Assembly (NCBI GenBank): GCA_017500825.1
Contig: JAFVYB010000002.1
Coordinates: 1-64,000, forward strand
Length of the DNA stretch: 64,000 nt
DNA from: Myxococcaceae bacterium
GTDB taxonomy: Bacteria; Myxococcota; Myxococcia; Myxococcales; UBA5297
Direction: 5' to 3'
Below, piece by piece: positions 27,852-38,500 of this stretch (position 1 is its first letter; every line of letters starts with the position of its first letter). Both the position numbers and the translations under genes were made by a program. Below the pieces are notes generated by a model. The model saw nothing but the letters and a program-made list of their open reading frames with translations, was not told the origin of the DNA and searched no databases.

Positions 27852-30767
27852 ATGGTTGTCCTCTCGATCATGACCGCGTTCGCGTTGTCCGCGGGTCTGC
27901 CCGCGCCGTCGCTCGCGGAGCCGGGGCCGACGATTGCCGTGCGCGCGGATCGCGGCGAGGTCTCCCAAGCCGGCACATCGATCCGGGCGGAGGGGGGCGT
28001 TGTCCTGCAGAGTGGCGATCTGTGGCTGCGGGCCGACGAGCTGCAGTTCGATCAGGCGACAGGGCAGGTCAGCGCGCGGGGCAACCTCGGGTTGGTGGAC
28101 GGCAACCTGGTGTTGGAAGGGCAGGCCGCCTCGCTCAACCTGAGCGACCCGGACACGCTGAAATTCGAAGGCGCGACGCTGTTTCAGAAGGAGTCGCCTG
28201 TCTCGCCGAAGAACTTCGCCGACTGCGCGCGGACAGAGGGGCGAGGCGCCGCGCCGACCGAATCAACGACCGCCCCAACAGCACCGCCTGACGCGCCGAC
28301 ATCCGTCCTAGCAACCTCTGCAGAGACCGCCTCCGGCGCCACTCTACCGCCCCCCTGTGACATCCCTGCCAACAGCGCCCCCGGACAAAACATAGCGCCT
28401 GACTATGACATCGCTGTCGACCGGGCGCCGACCGAAGAAGGCGCGCCGGATGTCTCTGAACAGGCGTCTGTCAACGCGGCGTCCGCGCCTGAGTCCGAGA
28501 CCGCGCCTGAGCCCAAGGTCACTTCCGAGGCCGAAAATCAGGGCGAATCCGGAAACGCGCCGATCAGCGCCGAAGAAGCGTCGACCCAAGCCCCTGCCGA
28601 CAGCGCCTCGGCGGACGCAGCCCCTGTGGATGAAGCGCCCGCCGAACAGGGAACGACCGACGCCGCGCTCCCGTCTCTGGCGCCCGAAGCCGCGTCCGGC
28701 GTCGCCTTTTCCGAGGAGGAGCGCCGCGCCTGGCGTGAGGCCGACGACTTTGCCGCCTGTCAGCCGGGCGATCTGGAGCGGTTGGGCCAAAACGCGCTGC
28801 GTCTCGACGCCGAATCCATCGAGCGCCGTGGCAACGCCTTTCACGCCCGTTCGCTCAAGCTCACCTCTTGCTCCTGCGCCGGTTCGGATTGTCCCGCCTG
28901 GTCTCTGGGCGCCTCAACGGCCAGCGTCGAACCGGGCGAGGGCGCGCTCCTGTGGTGGCCCACCTTCCGCATCCGCGACGTGCCGGTCCTCATCTTCCCG
29001 GCGCTCTACATTCCGCTCTCGACACGCCGCACCGGCCTGCTCTTCCCCAAGGTCGAGTTCGCCAGCGGCGGCGGCCTTGGCGTGGACCTGCCGTTCTTCC
29101 TCACGCTCGGCCAGAGCTACGATTTGACCTTCACGTTGGGCTTTCTCACCAAGCCGCTCCTCTCGCTCTCCAGCGTCGACACGCCGCGCGAGCACGCCTG
29201 GGGACCACGTGGATCCATCGAATTTCGCTATGCGCCCACGACCTCGACCTCGGGCCGCGTCAAGCTCTCCATGCTCCTCGATCGCGGCTTTGAGACAGCG
29301 GACGCAGAACGCGAGCGCCGGGGGCCGCGCGGGGAGCTCGTGGCGCGCCATCGTTCGCGATTTGCCCATGGGCTCGGCCTGTTTGCCGACATCGCGGCGG
29401 TGAGTGACGCGCGTTACCTCACGGACCTCTCGGACAACCTGCTGGCGGGCGCCACGCCCTACCTCCAGTCCAGCCTGCGCGGCTTTTGGCGTCAGAGCGA
29501 TTTCGAGCTGACCTTGGCGACGGGGTGGTTCCAGGATCTGATCGCGGCCAGAAGCGCCTTTTTCCCCAGCGAGAGCCCGCTCATCGGTCCGAACTCGCCC
29601 GCCTCGTATCAGCGCCCGGCGCTTTTCCTCGCCCAGATGCCGCTGCGCCGCCTCGTCGGCCGCCTGCAAATCGGCGCCGATCTCCTCGTCAGCCACCTGC
29701 GCCCCATCGCCCTCGGCGGTTCGCTGACTCGGTCGCGCCTCATGGCCTCGATTCGCTCCAGCGCGCCCGCCGACTTCTTCGCGCTCACCCGCGTCGACCT
29801 CGCCCCCCGCCTCTACCTGCCCCTCCTCAGGCGCGGTCCTCTGCGCGCGGAATTGACAGCTGGCGCCCGTGGAGACTTCAGCGCCTACACGCCCGTTCTC
29901 TCTGGCGAAGGCGAAACCTGGACCGATCTCTGGGCGCGCGCCTATGCCGACCTGCGCCTGTCCACCGAGCTCTCGCGCGTCTTCAACGCCGACTCGGACG
30001 AGCGCGCGTTGCGCCACACCATCTCCCCCAGCCTGCAGTTGCGCGCCTCGACGCGGGAATTCGGCACGCGCGACGACGAACTCGACCTCGACGACGCCCT
30101 CGATGCCATCGACGCCCTCGTCATCCCCCTGGATGAGCTCGATGCCACCAGCCGCGCCGCCTCGCCGCGCCAATTGCAGGGCGTGGCCGCCGTCCGAACG
30201 CGCCTTTCACGACGCAATGGCCAGGAACTCGTCGCCCTCACCTTGGGCCAGGGCTTCGACTTCACGCGCATGAAGTGGTCCGAGAGCTTTGCCCAGGTGC
30301 GGACCGGATTTCGCTGGGTCACGGCCAGCGTGGGCGCGCGTTTCGATCCCGAACTCAGGGCGCTGTCGCTGATTCAGGGCAAGCTGCGGTTGATGGACCC
30401 GCGCGGCGACTACCTGTCGGTCTCCTACGACCTGTTGCGCGGCAGCGGCACGAGCCTGATGCGCTCCGGACTCGACGATTTGCTGGGCGAACTCGCCAAT
30501 CCGGCGAACGACGCGCAGTTCCAGCAGATCAACGTCGGCGTGGGCGTCGTCATCGTGCGCGGCTTTGCCCTGGGCTACGGGATCCGCATCGACCCCGTGG
30601 CCGCCGACAGCGCCGACCGCGTTCTGCTGCACAGCGCCAGCATCCGCCTCAAGGGATCGTGCGACTGCTGGGGCCTCGACCTCGGCGCGGAGTGGGCGCC
30701 GGTCTCCGAGCGCTGGAGCGGCAAAATCCTCTTCACGCTCAAAAACCTCGGCTCGTTCGGCAACTGA
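27852..30767 (+). CDS. lptD: LPS-assembly outer-membrane protein LptD
   Basis: LptD, with LptE, inserts lipopolysaccharide into the outer leaflet. A signal peptide (about 22 residues) is followed by an OstA/LptA-like beta-jellyroll: VRADRGEVSQAGTSIRAEGG, WLRADELQFDQATGQVSARG. The C-terminal barrel begins about residue 350 with WWPTFRIRDVPVLIFPALYI, P-rich LSTRRTGLLFPKVEF and later LFFVxLGQ-like strands, and ends in an aromatic-poor FGN. Unusually, about 170 residues of Ala/Glu/Pro/Thr-rich low-complexity sequence (about 117-285) split the jellyroll region. Cysteines cluster in SCSCAGSDC just before the barrel. At 971 residues it is larger than typical LptD (about 780). No lptE is recognised nearby. 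Confidence 0.85.
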   Translation: MVVLSIMTAFALSAGLPAPSLAEPGPTIAVRADRGEVSQAGTSIRAEGGVVLQSGDLWLRADELQFDQATGQVSARGNLGLVDGNLVLEGQAASLNLSDPDTLKFEGATLFQKESPVSPKNFADCARTEGRGAAPTESTTAPTAPPDAPTSVLATSAETASGATLPPPCDIPANSAPGQNIAPDYDIAVDRAPTEEGAPDVSEQASVNAASAPESETAPEPKVTSEAENQGESGNAPISAEEASTQAPADSASADAAPVDEAPAEQGTTDAALPSLAPEAASGVAFSEEERRAWREADDFAACQPGDLERLGQNALRLDAESIERRGNAFHARSLKLTSCSCAGSDCPAWSLGASTASVEPGEGALLWWPTFRIRDVPVLIFPALYIPLSTRRTGLLFPKVEFASGGGLGVDLPFFLTLGQSYDLTFTLGFLTKPLLSLSSVDTPREHAWGPRGSIEFRYAPTTSTSGRVKLSMLLDRGFETADAERERRGPRGELVARHRSRFAHGLGLFADIAAVSDARYLTDLSDNLLAGATPYLQSSLRGFWRQSDFELTLATGWFQDLIAARSAFFPSESPLIGPNSPASYQRPALFLAQMPLRRLVGRLQIGADLLVSHLRPIALGGSLTRSRLMASIRSSAPADFFALTRVDLAPRLYLPLLRRGPLRAELTAGARGDFSAYTPVLSGEGETWTDLWARAYADLRLSTELSRVFNADSDERALRHTISPSLQLRASTREFGTRDDELDLDDALDAIDALVIPLDELDATSRAASPRQLQGVAAVRTRLSRRNGQELVALTLGQGFDFTRMKWSESFAQVRTGFRWVTASVGARFDPELRALSLIQGKLRLMDPRGDYLSVSYDLLRGSGTSLMRSGLDDLLGELANPANDAQFQQINVGVGVVIVRGFALGYGIRIDPVAADSADRVLLHSASIRLKGSCDCWGLDLGAEWAPVSERWSGKILFTLKNLGSFGN

Positions 30768-31068
30768 ACGCCGTCTGCCAGTCAGATCCGATGGCGTTTG
30801 ACGCGCCGTGTCGCGAGGCTGGTCGCGCGTCGTTCGCGCAGTGCGTCCGGGAGAACCGCTCCGCTCCGTGAAATCCGCGCGACATGGTGGTGGCGACAGC
30901 GAAGGGCGCCTGTGGAACTTATCAGCGGGGCCGCCGCGGCGCGTCGGGCGCCTTTGTCGACGCAAAAAAGCGCCCTCTCCGCGGGGGGAAAGGGCGCTGG
31001 TTAAAGTGACGACCGCGTTGTCAGGACGACAGCTGACGCCGCTCCGCTTTGTTCTCAGGCGACAGTGG
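30768..31068. other. Intergenic region between convergent lptD and HEAT lipoprotein genes
   Basis: No gene is seen. The only recognisable element is the minus-strand terminator at 30964-30998; I see no plus-strand terminator for lptD. Confidence 0.5.
30964..30998 (-). terminator. Rho-independent terminator of the HEAT lipoprotein gene
   Basis: On the minus strand an 8-bp perfect stem (AGCGCCCT/AGGGCGCT, plus-strand 30969-30976 and 30991-30998) is followed by six T (A run 30964-30969). Confidence 0.75.
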
Positions 31069-32730
31069 TCAGAACGCCTCTGACTGCCCGCGTTCCAGCT
31101 TGACGATCAGACGCGAGATGTCCTCGGCCGCCGGCTGCGAGAGCTGCTTCTTTTTCTCGGTCTCGATCTGCTCCTTGAGCTTGGGGATGGCGGCGCGCGC
31201 CTTGTTCTTGGCGTCGGCGTTGTCGCGCGTGGCCCAGTCCAGACCGATGACAGCGGCAAAGCGCGGGGCCAGGTCCGTGGCGGTCTTCAGCGGGCGATGG
31301 ATGGCCGAGAGGAGCGGTTCGACGACTTCCTCCCCACCCTTGCGGCCGAGCTCATAGGCGGCGCGCTCGCGGACACGCGGTTCCTCGTGATCGAGCGCCT
31401 TGGCGAGGCAATCCGTCTCCGACTGGCAGGCGCCGACGACCTCGATCGTGGTGCGGTAGCCCTTCATCCCCTTCATCATGACCTCGAAGTCCTTCTTGCC
31501 CTCGGTGGCGCAGTCGATGGCGCCGAAGATGCCGTAGTCGTTGCAGTCCTTCTCAAAGAGCTTCGGGGCGTTCTTCTCGTAGGCGTCGAAGAGGCGCGCG
31601 TCCTTGGCGGGCGAGAGCATGGCCAGGCCATACATGCACACGTCGCGCAGCAACCAATGGTCCTTGGCCGCGCAGTTCGTCAGCTTCGAGGCGGTGGACT
31701 TGTCGCCAATCAGGAAGAGGGCGCGGATGTAGGTCTGGCGCGCGGTCGTCTCCTCGTCACCGAGCATCGACTGCAGCGGCTTGATCGCCTCTTTGGCGCG
31801 CATCCGTCCCAACGCGTCGGCGGCGGCCATGCGGACGAAATACTCACCGGCCGGATTCTCCTCGTTCTTGTAGCGGAGCAGCTTGAGGAGGGCCGGAATG
31901 GCCTCGCGCGAGCCCAAATCGCCGAGCACCTGCGCCGTCTTCGAGACGATGGCCTCGCTGACGATTTTTTCTTCCTTGGCCTTGGCGAACAGCTCCTTGT
32001 CCTCGCCGCTGAGGACCGCGAGCAGCGGCTTCACCGACTTCTCGCCCAGGCGGAAGACGCCCATCGCGCTCTCGGCGAAGAACGACGTGCCGCGCCGCTC
32101 GTAGAAGAGCATCCAGATGAAGGTCGGCAGCGCCTTCTCGCTGTCGAACTCGGTCAGGGCGAGCAGCGCCTTCTTGTTGATGAAGGACTCCAGGCGGTCG
32201 TCCCTGGCTGTGTCGATCAAGACCTCGACGGCGTCCGGATCCTTGAAGATCGAGAGCGCGTTGATGGTGTCGATGCGCACGTAATTGTCGCTCGTCCGCT
32301 TGAGCAGCTTGATCAGCGTCGGGGCCGCGCGCGCGTCGCCGATGTCGCCAAGGGCGCGGGCGATTTCCTTGTTGGCCGTGTTGGCGTCCTGGGTGGCGCG
32401 ATCGCTGCCGCTGCTCACGGTCAGATCGACCGCCTCGCAGAGCGCCTCGACAGCGTCCTTGTTCTTGGTCTCGCCAAAGACTTTGGCCATGGCCGCGACC
32501 ACCTGCGACGAGGGCTTGGGCGTGGCCTTGAGCAAGTCGAGCATCCCCTTCATCGCCGCGTCGCTGCCGATCTTCTGGAGGTTTTCGACGGCTTTGACCT
32601 TCTGCCGATCGGATTTGGACTTCTTGAGGATGCCGATTTGGTCGCCAACGTCGTTGGGGTCGGGCGAGCAGGCCGGCAACGCGATGAGCGCGCTCAGCGC
32701 GAGGGCGGGGATGAGTCGAAGGGTAGGCAT
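31069..32730 (-). CDS. HEAT-repeat lipoprotein
   Basis: A 553-residue predicted lipoprotein with the signal peptide MPTLRLIPALALSALIALPA and Cys at 21. The mature protein is built of HEAT-like repeats of about 35-40 residues, for example EIARALGDIGDARAAPTLIK, TAQVLGDLGSREAIPALLKL, ADALGRMRAKEAIKPLQSML and AYELGRKGGEEVVEPLLSAI. Such solenoids bind proteins; with a lipid anchor it would act at the inner or outer membrane face. The M at 32730 is chosen because it starts the signal peptide. Five Cys in the C-terminal half may be paired. Ligand unknown. It lies downstream of tlyA in the same direction. Confidence 0.85.
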   Translation of the reverse strand: MPTLRLIPALALSALIALPACSPDPNDVGDQIGILKKSKSDRQKVKAVENLQKIGSDAAMKGMLDLLKATPKPSSQVVAAMAKVFGETKNKDAVEALCEAVDLTVSSGSDRATQDANTANKEIARALGDIGDARAAPTLIKLLKRTSDNYVRIDTINALSIFKDPDAVEVLIDTARDDRLESFINKKALLALTEFDSEKALPTFIWMLFYERRGTSFFAESAMGVFRLGEKSVKPLLAVLSGEDKELFAKAKEEKIVSEAIVSKTAQVLGDLGSREAIPALLKLLRYKNEENPAGEYFVRMAAADALGRMRAKEAIKPLQSMLGDEETTARQTYIRALFLIGDKSTASKLTNCAAKDHWLLRDVCMYGLAMLSPAKDARLFDAYEKNAPKLFEKDCNDYGIFGAIDCATEGKKDFEVMMKGMKGYRTTIEVVGACQSETDCLAKALDHEEPRVRERAAYELGRKGGEEVVEPLLSAIHRPLKTATDLAPRFAAVIGLDWATRDNADAKNKARAAIPKLKEQIETEKKKQLSQPAAEDISRLIVKLERGQSEAF

Positions 32731-32875
32731 GTCAACCTCGGGGAAAGGGTGGGTGCCGCCAGACGGCCTTGACGGCGGGTCTTTCAAGCGGGCGCGCCGC
32801 CTTAGCAGGTTTGACGGGCAATGCATCCATCCGCGTCCAGGGAACGCCGAGCGGGATGCCCGGGCCCATGGCCGC

Positions 32876-33625
32876 TCACGCGATTTCACGCCGCGCGTAG
32901 ATGAGCGCCTCGCGGTTGCCTTCGGGACCAGCGATGGGCGCGTCGATCCAGCCGATGAGAGAAAGCCCCAGCCCGCGCACGAGCTCGCAGATCGACTCGA
33001 TGGCCGCGCGCCGCCTGTTTTCGTCGCGCACCACGCCTTTTTTGCCCACGCCCGCGCGCCCCACTTCGAACTGCGGCTTGACGAGCGCCACAATCGCCCC
33101 GCCGGGACGCAAAAACGGCAGTGCCGCCGGCAGCACCAACCCCAGCGAGATGAACGAGACATCGGCGACGATCAGGTCCACCGGGCAGGGCACATCCTCA
33201 GGTGAGAGATCGCGGGCGTTGACCCTCTCTCGGACGACGACGCGCGGATCGGCCCGCAACTTGGGCGCCAGCTGCCCCCAGCCGACATCGATGGCGAACA
33301 CGCGCTCGGCGCCGCGCTGCAAAAGGCAGTCGGTGAAGCCTCCCGTCGAAGCCCCGAGGTCGAGCGCCGTCAGACCCGCCACGTCGATGGCGAAGTGCTC
33401 CAGCGCGCCCTCCAGCTTGAGTCCACCGCGCGAGACGTAGCGCAGCTGCTCGCCCACGATTTCGATCTCGGCGTTGGCGTCGACCATGGCCCCCGGCTTG
33501 TCGACAGGCCGCCCGCCGACGAAGACCCTCGCTTCCGCGTCCGTGAACAGCGCCTGCGCCCGTGCCCGCGAGGGCGCGAGCCCCCTGTCGACGAGGAGTT
33601 TGTCGAGGCGTGTTTTGACGATCAT
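32876..33625 (-). CDS. tlyA: TlyA family rRNA 2'-O-methyltransferase
   Basis: A 249-residue protein with an N-terminal S4 RNA-binding domain (TRLDKLLVDRGLAPSRARAQ, RVFVGGRPVDKPG) and an FtsJ-like methyltransferase domain (ALDLGASTGGFTDCLLQRGA, FAIDVGWGQL, DLIVADVSFISL, ALVKPQFE). TlyA of mycobacteria methylates 16S C1409 and 23S C1920; many organisms modify only one site. The older name hemolysin is misleading. GGAGAG precedes the ATG. It diverges from pfp. Confidence 0.92.
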   Translation of the reverse strand: MIVKTRLDKLLVDRGLAPSRARAQALFTDAEARVFVGGRPVDKPGAMVDANAEIEIVGEQLRYVSRGGLKLEGALEHFAIDVAGLTALDLGASTGGFTDCLLQRGAERVFAIDVGWGQLAPKLRADPRVVVRERVNARDLSPEDVPCPVDLIVADVSFISLGLVLPAALPFLRPGGAIVALVKPQFEVGRAGVGKKGVVRDENRRRAAIESICELVRGLGLSLIGWIDAPIAGPEGNREALIYARREIA

Positions 33626-34018
33626 GGGCTCTCTCCGGCTGAGTGTTTGAACAGTGGCCCGCCCCAGGGACCGCGCCCGGCGATTTTGGACGCGCGTCTA
33701 AAAACCTGGACAGCCTTGGTCCACTGGGCCGCCCGCGAAGGGCGAATGGCCGCGCGGGATGGACGCTCCACACGCCAAACGCAAGCGCCCGAGACGCCCT
33801 TTGACCGCCCCGTTTTGCCGCGCCCGACGAGCGTTTTCCCTCTGGCCGCGGGAAATTTTCACCGCTTACCGACGCGTTGCCCCAGGCCGGTCCTGCGCCG
33901 CCTTTTTCCTTGGAGCCCCCCTCTCTCCATGGCATGGCGCCCGCCTTTCGCCCGCGCCCCCTCGCCCGTCGAGCCGGCGCCCATCCCCAACAGCCCGTCA
34001 CACACGGAGGTTTCCCCA
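33626..34018. other. Divergent intergenic region tlyA-pfp
   Basis: No gene is seen in 393 bases. A perfect 10-bp palindrome GACGCGCGTC lies at 33689-33698, followed by TAAAAA, and could be an operator, but GC-rich palindromes are common by chance. The pfp ribosome site GGAGG is at its right end. I find no convincing -35/-10 pair for either gene. Confidence 0.4.
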
Positions 34019-35239
34019 ATGTCTCAGCTCAAAGGCAAAGCCCTCGTCGCTCAAGGCGGCGGACCAACCGCGGTCATCAACCAGAGCATGGTCGGCGTGG
34101 CCCTCGAAGCGCGCAAATACCCACAGATCGAGCGCGTCTACGGCGCCATCGGCGGCGTGCGCGGCATCCTCGACGAAAACCTCGTCGACCTCTCGCAGGA
34201 GACCACGCACAACCTCGAACTCGTGGCGGCCACCCCCTCCAGCGGCCTGTGCTCCACCCGCGACAAGCCCAACGCCGACTACTGCAAGTCACTCTTCAAG
34301 GTGATGCAGGCGCACGATGTCCGCTTCTTCTTCTACTGCGGCGGCAACGACTCGTCCGACACCGTGCGCATCGTCAACGAGGAGGCCAAAAAGTCCGGCT
34401 ACGAGATGCGCGCCATCCACGTGCCCAAGACGATCGACAACGATCTCGAGGTCAACGACCACTGCCCCGGCTTTGGCTCCGCCGCCCGCTTTGTCGCCAG
34501 CGCCATGGCCGGCGCCAACCTCGACAACCGCGCCCTGCCCGGCGTCTACATCGCCGTCGTCATGGGCCGCCACGCTGGCTTCCTCACCGCCTCGGCCGCC
34601 CTCGCCAAGACCTACCCGGACGACGGCCCGCACCTCGTCTACCTGCCCGAGCGCGCCTTCGACACCGACCGCTTCCTCGCCGACGTCGAGGCCACCTACG
34701 CCAAACACGGCCGCTGCGTGATCGCCGTCTCCGAAGGCATCCAGGACAAGGACGGCACCGCCATCATCACCACCCTGAGCGAGACCGTCGAAAAGGACGC
34801 CCACGGCAATGTCCAGCTCTCTGGCACCGGCGCCCTCGGCGATTTGCTCTGCAACCTCATCAAGAAGAAGACGAGCATCAAACGCGTGCGCGCCGACACC
34901 TACGGCTATCTGCAGCGCTCCTTCCTCGGCTGCGTCTCCGATGTGGACCAGCGCGAGGCCCGCGAAGTCGGTGAGCGCGCCGTTCAATTCGCCTGCCTGC
35001 ACGACCTCGACGGCTCGGTCACCATCCACCGCGTCGGCGATTACGCCGTCGACTACAAACTCTCACCGCTGGAAGCGATTGCCGCGCGCACCCGCCACAT
35101 GCCCGACGAATTCATCAACGCCGAAGGCAATGGCGTGACCGAAGCATTCCTGCGCTATTGCCGCCCCTTGATCGGCAGCGGTTTCGCCGGCGCCCACCGC
35201 ATTCGCGCGCCCAAAGTCGCCAGCATCCTCAAGAAATAA
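34019..35239 (+). CDS. pfp: 6-phosphofructokinase, probably pyrophosphate-dependent
   Basis: A phosphofructokinase of 406 residues that makes fructose 1,6-bisphosphate. GGGPTAVINQS opens the nucleotide/PPi region. GGNDSSDT replaces the GGxGS loop of ATP enzymes, and PKTIDNDLEVNDHCPGFGSA carries Lys before TIDND, the residue found in PPi-dependent enzymes where ATP enzymes have Gly. Later MGRHAGFLTA matches the substrate site. These features favour diphosphate as phosphoryl donor and hence a reversible step. The ATG at 34019 follows GGAGG by nine bases; the frame upstream is not protein-like. A strong terminator follows. Confidence 0.88.
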   Translation: MSQLKGKALVAQGGGPTAVINQSMVGVALEARKYPQIERVYGAIGGVRGILDENLVDLSQETTHNLELVAATPSSGLCSTRDKPNADYCKSLFKVMQAHDVRFFFYCGGNDSSDTVRIVNEEAKKSGYEMRAIHVPKTIDNDLEVNDHCPGFGSAARFVASAMAGANLDNRALPGVYIAVVMGRHAGFLTASAALAKTYPDDGPHLVYLPERAFDTDRFLADVEATYAKHGRCVIAVSEGIQDKDGTAIITTLSETVEKDAHGNVQLSGTGALGDLLCNLIKKKTSIKRVRADTYGYLQRSFLGCVSDVDQREAREVGERAVQFACLHDLDGSVTIHRVGDYAVDYKLSPLEAIAARTRHMPDEFINAEGNGVTEAFLRYCRPLIGSGFAGAHRIRAPKVASILKK

Positions 35240-35579
35240 TTCTTTTATTGGATGCTTTTGATTGCCTTCCTGGCGGACAATAACTGTGATTTTCCGCCAT
35301 CAAACGGCAAACAATTCCCAGGAAGCGAGGCCCTCACGGCTTCGCTTCTTTTTTATTCGCGCTTGAGCGCGCCTTTATCGCTTTTGCGTTTCCGCGCGCG
35401 GCAATTCAAAGATCGTTTCCGCGCGGAGCGATTATTGGTTTTCGCGCCGCGCCTGAACAGAAACGCGCTTCTTTAATCGGAAACGCGCCTTTGAATAACG
35501 CCGCTCGCCCAAGCACAAAAAAACAAACCAAAAAAACAAAGGCCCGCGCCGAGGCGCGAAAACAACAAGGAATTTATTT
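35240..35579. repeat. AT-rich intergenic island with copies of the hairpin repeat
   Basis: After the pfp terminator, bases 35341-35545 match the repeat at 121-330. GCGCTTGAGCGC at 35359-35370 is the exact inverse of the GCGCTCAAGCGC hairpin. GCCGCGCCTGAACAGAAACGCG (35447-35468) resembles the unit near 207. GAAACGCG at 35480-35487 onward, then CCCAAGCACAAAAAAACAA at 35508-35526, matches 278-285 and 307-325. A further inverted pair, CCCGCGCC/GGCGCG, lies near 35543. No coding frame fits. Confidence 0.6.
35322..35354 (+). terminator. Strong Rho-independent terminator after pfp
   Basis: An 11-bp stem (GAAGCGAGGCC at 35322-35332 with GGCTTCGCTTC at 35338-35348, one G-T pair) with a CTCAC loop, followed by six T residues. 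Confidence 0.85.
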
Positions 35580-38500
35580 TTAAAAAGTAAAATACGCCAA
35601 ATCCAAATTAAAAACCCATCCTTCGCCGCCCAGGCCATTGCCGGTGTCGATCAATCGGCCGAAATGGAATTGGAAGACGAGGTTTCCCAGCGAGGCGTCA
35701 ATGCCCAGCATGGCGCTCAGGCTGCGGCGCTGCCAGGCGTCGGGCCAGGCGTCGAACACGGTGCCGAAGTCGAGGCCGGCGACAGCGCTGATGGAGCTGA
35801 AGATCGGGCTTTGGAGGAGGAAGTCGAGCGGCAGACTGAGGCGCGCGTTGAGGACGCCGTAGTCGTCGCCGATGAGGCGGGCGTCGCCGAAGCGGAAGCC
35901 CTCCATGTTGCCGATGCTGGCGAGAAAGAACTGGGGGGAGAAGCGGCCGCCGGTGCTCAGGCCGAGGCTGGCGCGCAGGAAAAGGTTCATGCGCCCCACG
36001 AGGCGGAAGCGGTGCGAGGCGTCGATTTGAAGGCGCAAAAAGCCAAAGCGTCGCAGGGGGAGGGCGCCGGCGCTGAACGTGGCGCTGAGGACGCTGCCCT
36101 CGATGGGGCCATGGCCGATGTCGAAGACGAGCGTGTCGAGCGCGAACTGCAGGGAGGTGACGATCTCCGGCTCGATGCCGCGGTTGAGCGCGCGCCAGGC
36201 GTCCTGAAGCTCGCCGCTCTCGTCGGTGAAGTCGAAGCGGTCGACGCCGCGCGCCTGAAGTCCGGCCTCCAGGAAGCGAAAGCGGTCGAGGGGGTAGCGC
36301 ACAAAGCCCGCCGCGCCGAAGTGGCGTTCGGCGAAGTAGTTCTCGACCTCGGGGAAGGTCTTGTCGCGGCGTGACTCGAAGGTGTGGAAGACGCCGATAC
36401 CCCAGATCAGGCGGCGCGACTGGTTGACATACCAGGCGAGGGCCTCGGTCAGCTCGACGCGGCCGTAGATGGCCAGGTTGAGGAGGACGAGGTGGTCGCG
36501 CATCAGGTCGGTCACGACGAGGGAGGCGGAACCGGCGGAGACGCCACCGACGAGCGCGCCCACGCCAGCTTCGAGGCGCCAGTTTTCGCGGGCAAACGGC
36601 GCGTAGACCGGATCGCCTTCGGGAAGCGGCAGTTCTGGTGAGGGGTCGAGCGCGGGCAAAGGCGGAGGGGCCATGAAGGGCGAGAGCGATTCGTCGAAGA
36701 AGTGGCGCGGTGTGACGGCAAAGGCGCGCGTCTTTCCCCGCCAGTAGCCGAGGGCGACGAGGGTTCCGTTTTCACCGGGCGTCAGATCGATCAGCGCGAA
36801 GGGCAGTTCGGTCAGGCGGCGTTGCCTGCCCGCGCGCGACAGCCAGATTTCGGCGCGACCGTCCGCGGGGGTGGCGATGAAGAGGAGATCGCGGCGCTCG
36901 GGCCTGTCCTCGCAGGCGGCACTGTCCTCGCAGGCGGAGGGGGTGGCGACTGGCAGGGGGGCGCGCGGCAGCGTCGGGGTGGTGGCGACCAGGGTTCGCT
37001 GGCCGCTTTCGACGTCCAGGGCGAACAGGCCAAAGGGACCGCGCGCGGCCATGTCGGCGGCGAAAAAGAGCGAGGGGCCGTCCCAGGCAAGGTCGGATTC
37101 GGCGGCCACATCGGCGGTCAGGCGCCGCACCTCGCCACGGCGTTCGCCTTCGAGTTGCAGCACATAGAGGTCGCGGAAGCTGTCCGGGCCAACGCCGACA
37201 AAGGCCAGGCTTTGGGCGTCGGGCGACAGCGCGGGCGAGAGCATTTCCAGCACGCCGGGAACGGTGAAGCGCTCTGCCGCCTGGAGGGTGATCTCGTGGC
37301 GGGCGCGATCGTCGACGCGGCGCCTGTTGTCGGTGAAGCGGCGCACCCAGATCACGTCGCGCGGACCATCGCGGGCGATGAAGGCGATCTTGTCCCCCCG
37401 AATGGCGGCCACGCGGCGGTTGACGGGATGGAGTGACTCGACGCCGGGCTGGCCGTCGCGCGCGACCAGGACGCGGGAGCGGGGATCGCGCGGGGATTCC
37501 ACAAAAAGGCGGCCGCGGCCGGTGCCCCGTTCGACGCTTCGGTAGAGGAGGAGCGCGCCGTCGTCAGAGCTCGCCAGCGCGTCGGGATCGCCCTCAAGTC
37601 GGCTGAAGATCTCGAAGTCGGCGATGTCGTGCGCGGTCTCGAAGAAGTCGCGGAAATAGCGGCGCTTCATCCAGGTCCGGTAACGCGCCTCGATGACCTC
37701 TCTGGGCACGCCAACCACCCTGGCCACGTGTTCGGCGAACGTGCGCGGCGGACGCTTCGCCAAAGCCTGTGTCGGGTCGAGATCTTCGGACAGGCCGTCC
37801 TGAGACGACTCGCCTTCGGGCAGCGACTCTCGGAGTCTCTCGGCGATGTCCGGTTCGGCGTCGGCGCTGTCGCGGGGGGATTCGCGGCGCGTGTCAGGGG
37901 GCTCGGTGGCGGTCGGCGGCGTCTCGGCCCCCTTTTCGGCGAGGAGCTCAAAGACGCTGGCTGGCGCGCGTGACAGCTGCGGCGAGCGCTCCAGGATTTC
38001 GCGGATTTTGGCGGCGCCGAACGTCTCGGCGAGGAACGCCACCCGCGCCTGACCCAGCTTGTAGACACCGAGGTAGCCGCGCGCCCCATCGTCGAAAAAA
38101 TCGGGCAGCGCGTAGCCCTGAGTCGGGTCGGGATTGACGACGAGGTCGCGCAAAAAGGCGTCTGTCTCCGGGTCGATGCCCCCAAGCGATGCCCACTCGG
38201 CGATCCCCTCGATGAACCAGAGCGGCAAACGGCCGATGGGGTTGGGCGCGCCTACGTCCGCCGCCGCGTCGCGCACCTTCTGCACGGTGAACTGGTGCGC
38301 CATCTCGTGGGCCGACACGCGCGCGAAGGTCGGCAGGTCGCCAAAAAAGGGCATGGCCATGCGCAGATCGCCCGGATCGGTGACGCCCAGAGTCCCCTCG
38401 GCGAGCGCGAAAACCCGTGTGGCGAGAAATTCGGACTGCGTGGCGTAGAGCACGAACGGGACGCGCCTCGTCGGCAGGTAGTCGAACAGGCGCGAGAGCC

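Noticed and set aside
36702-37436. Plus-strand frame inside the large protease/barrel gene
   Set aside because: Gly/Ala/Arg-rich antisense of a gene with clear motifs on the other strand.
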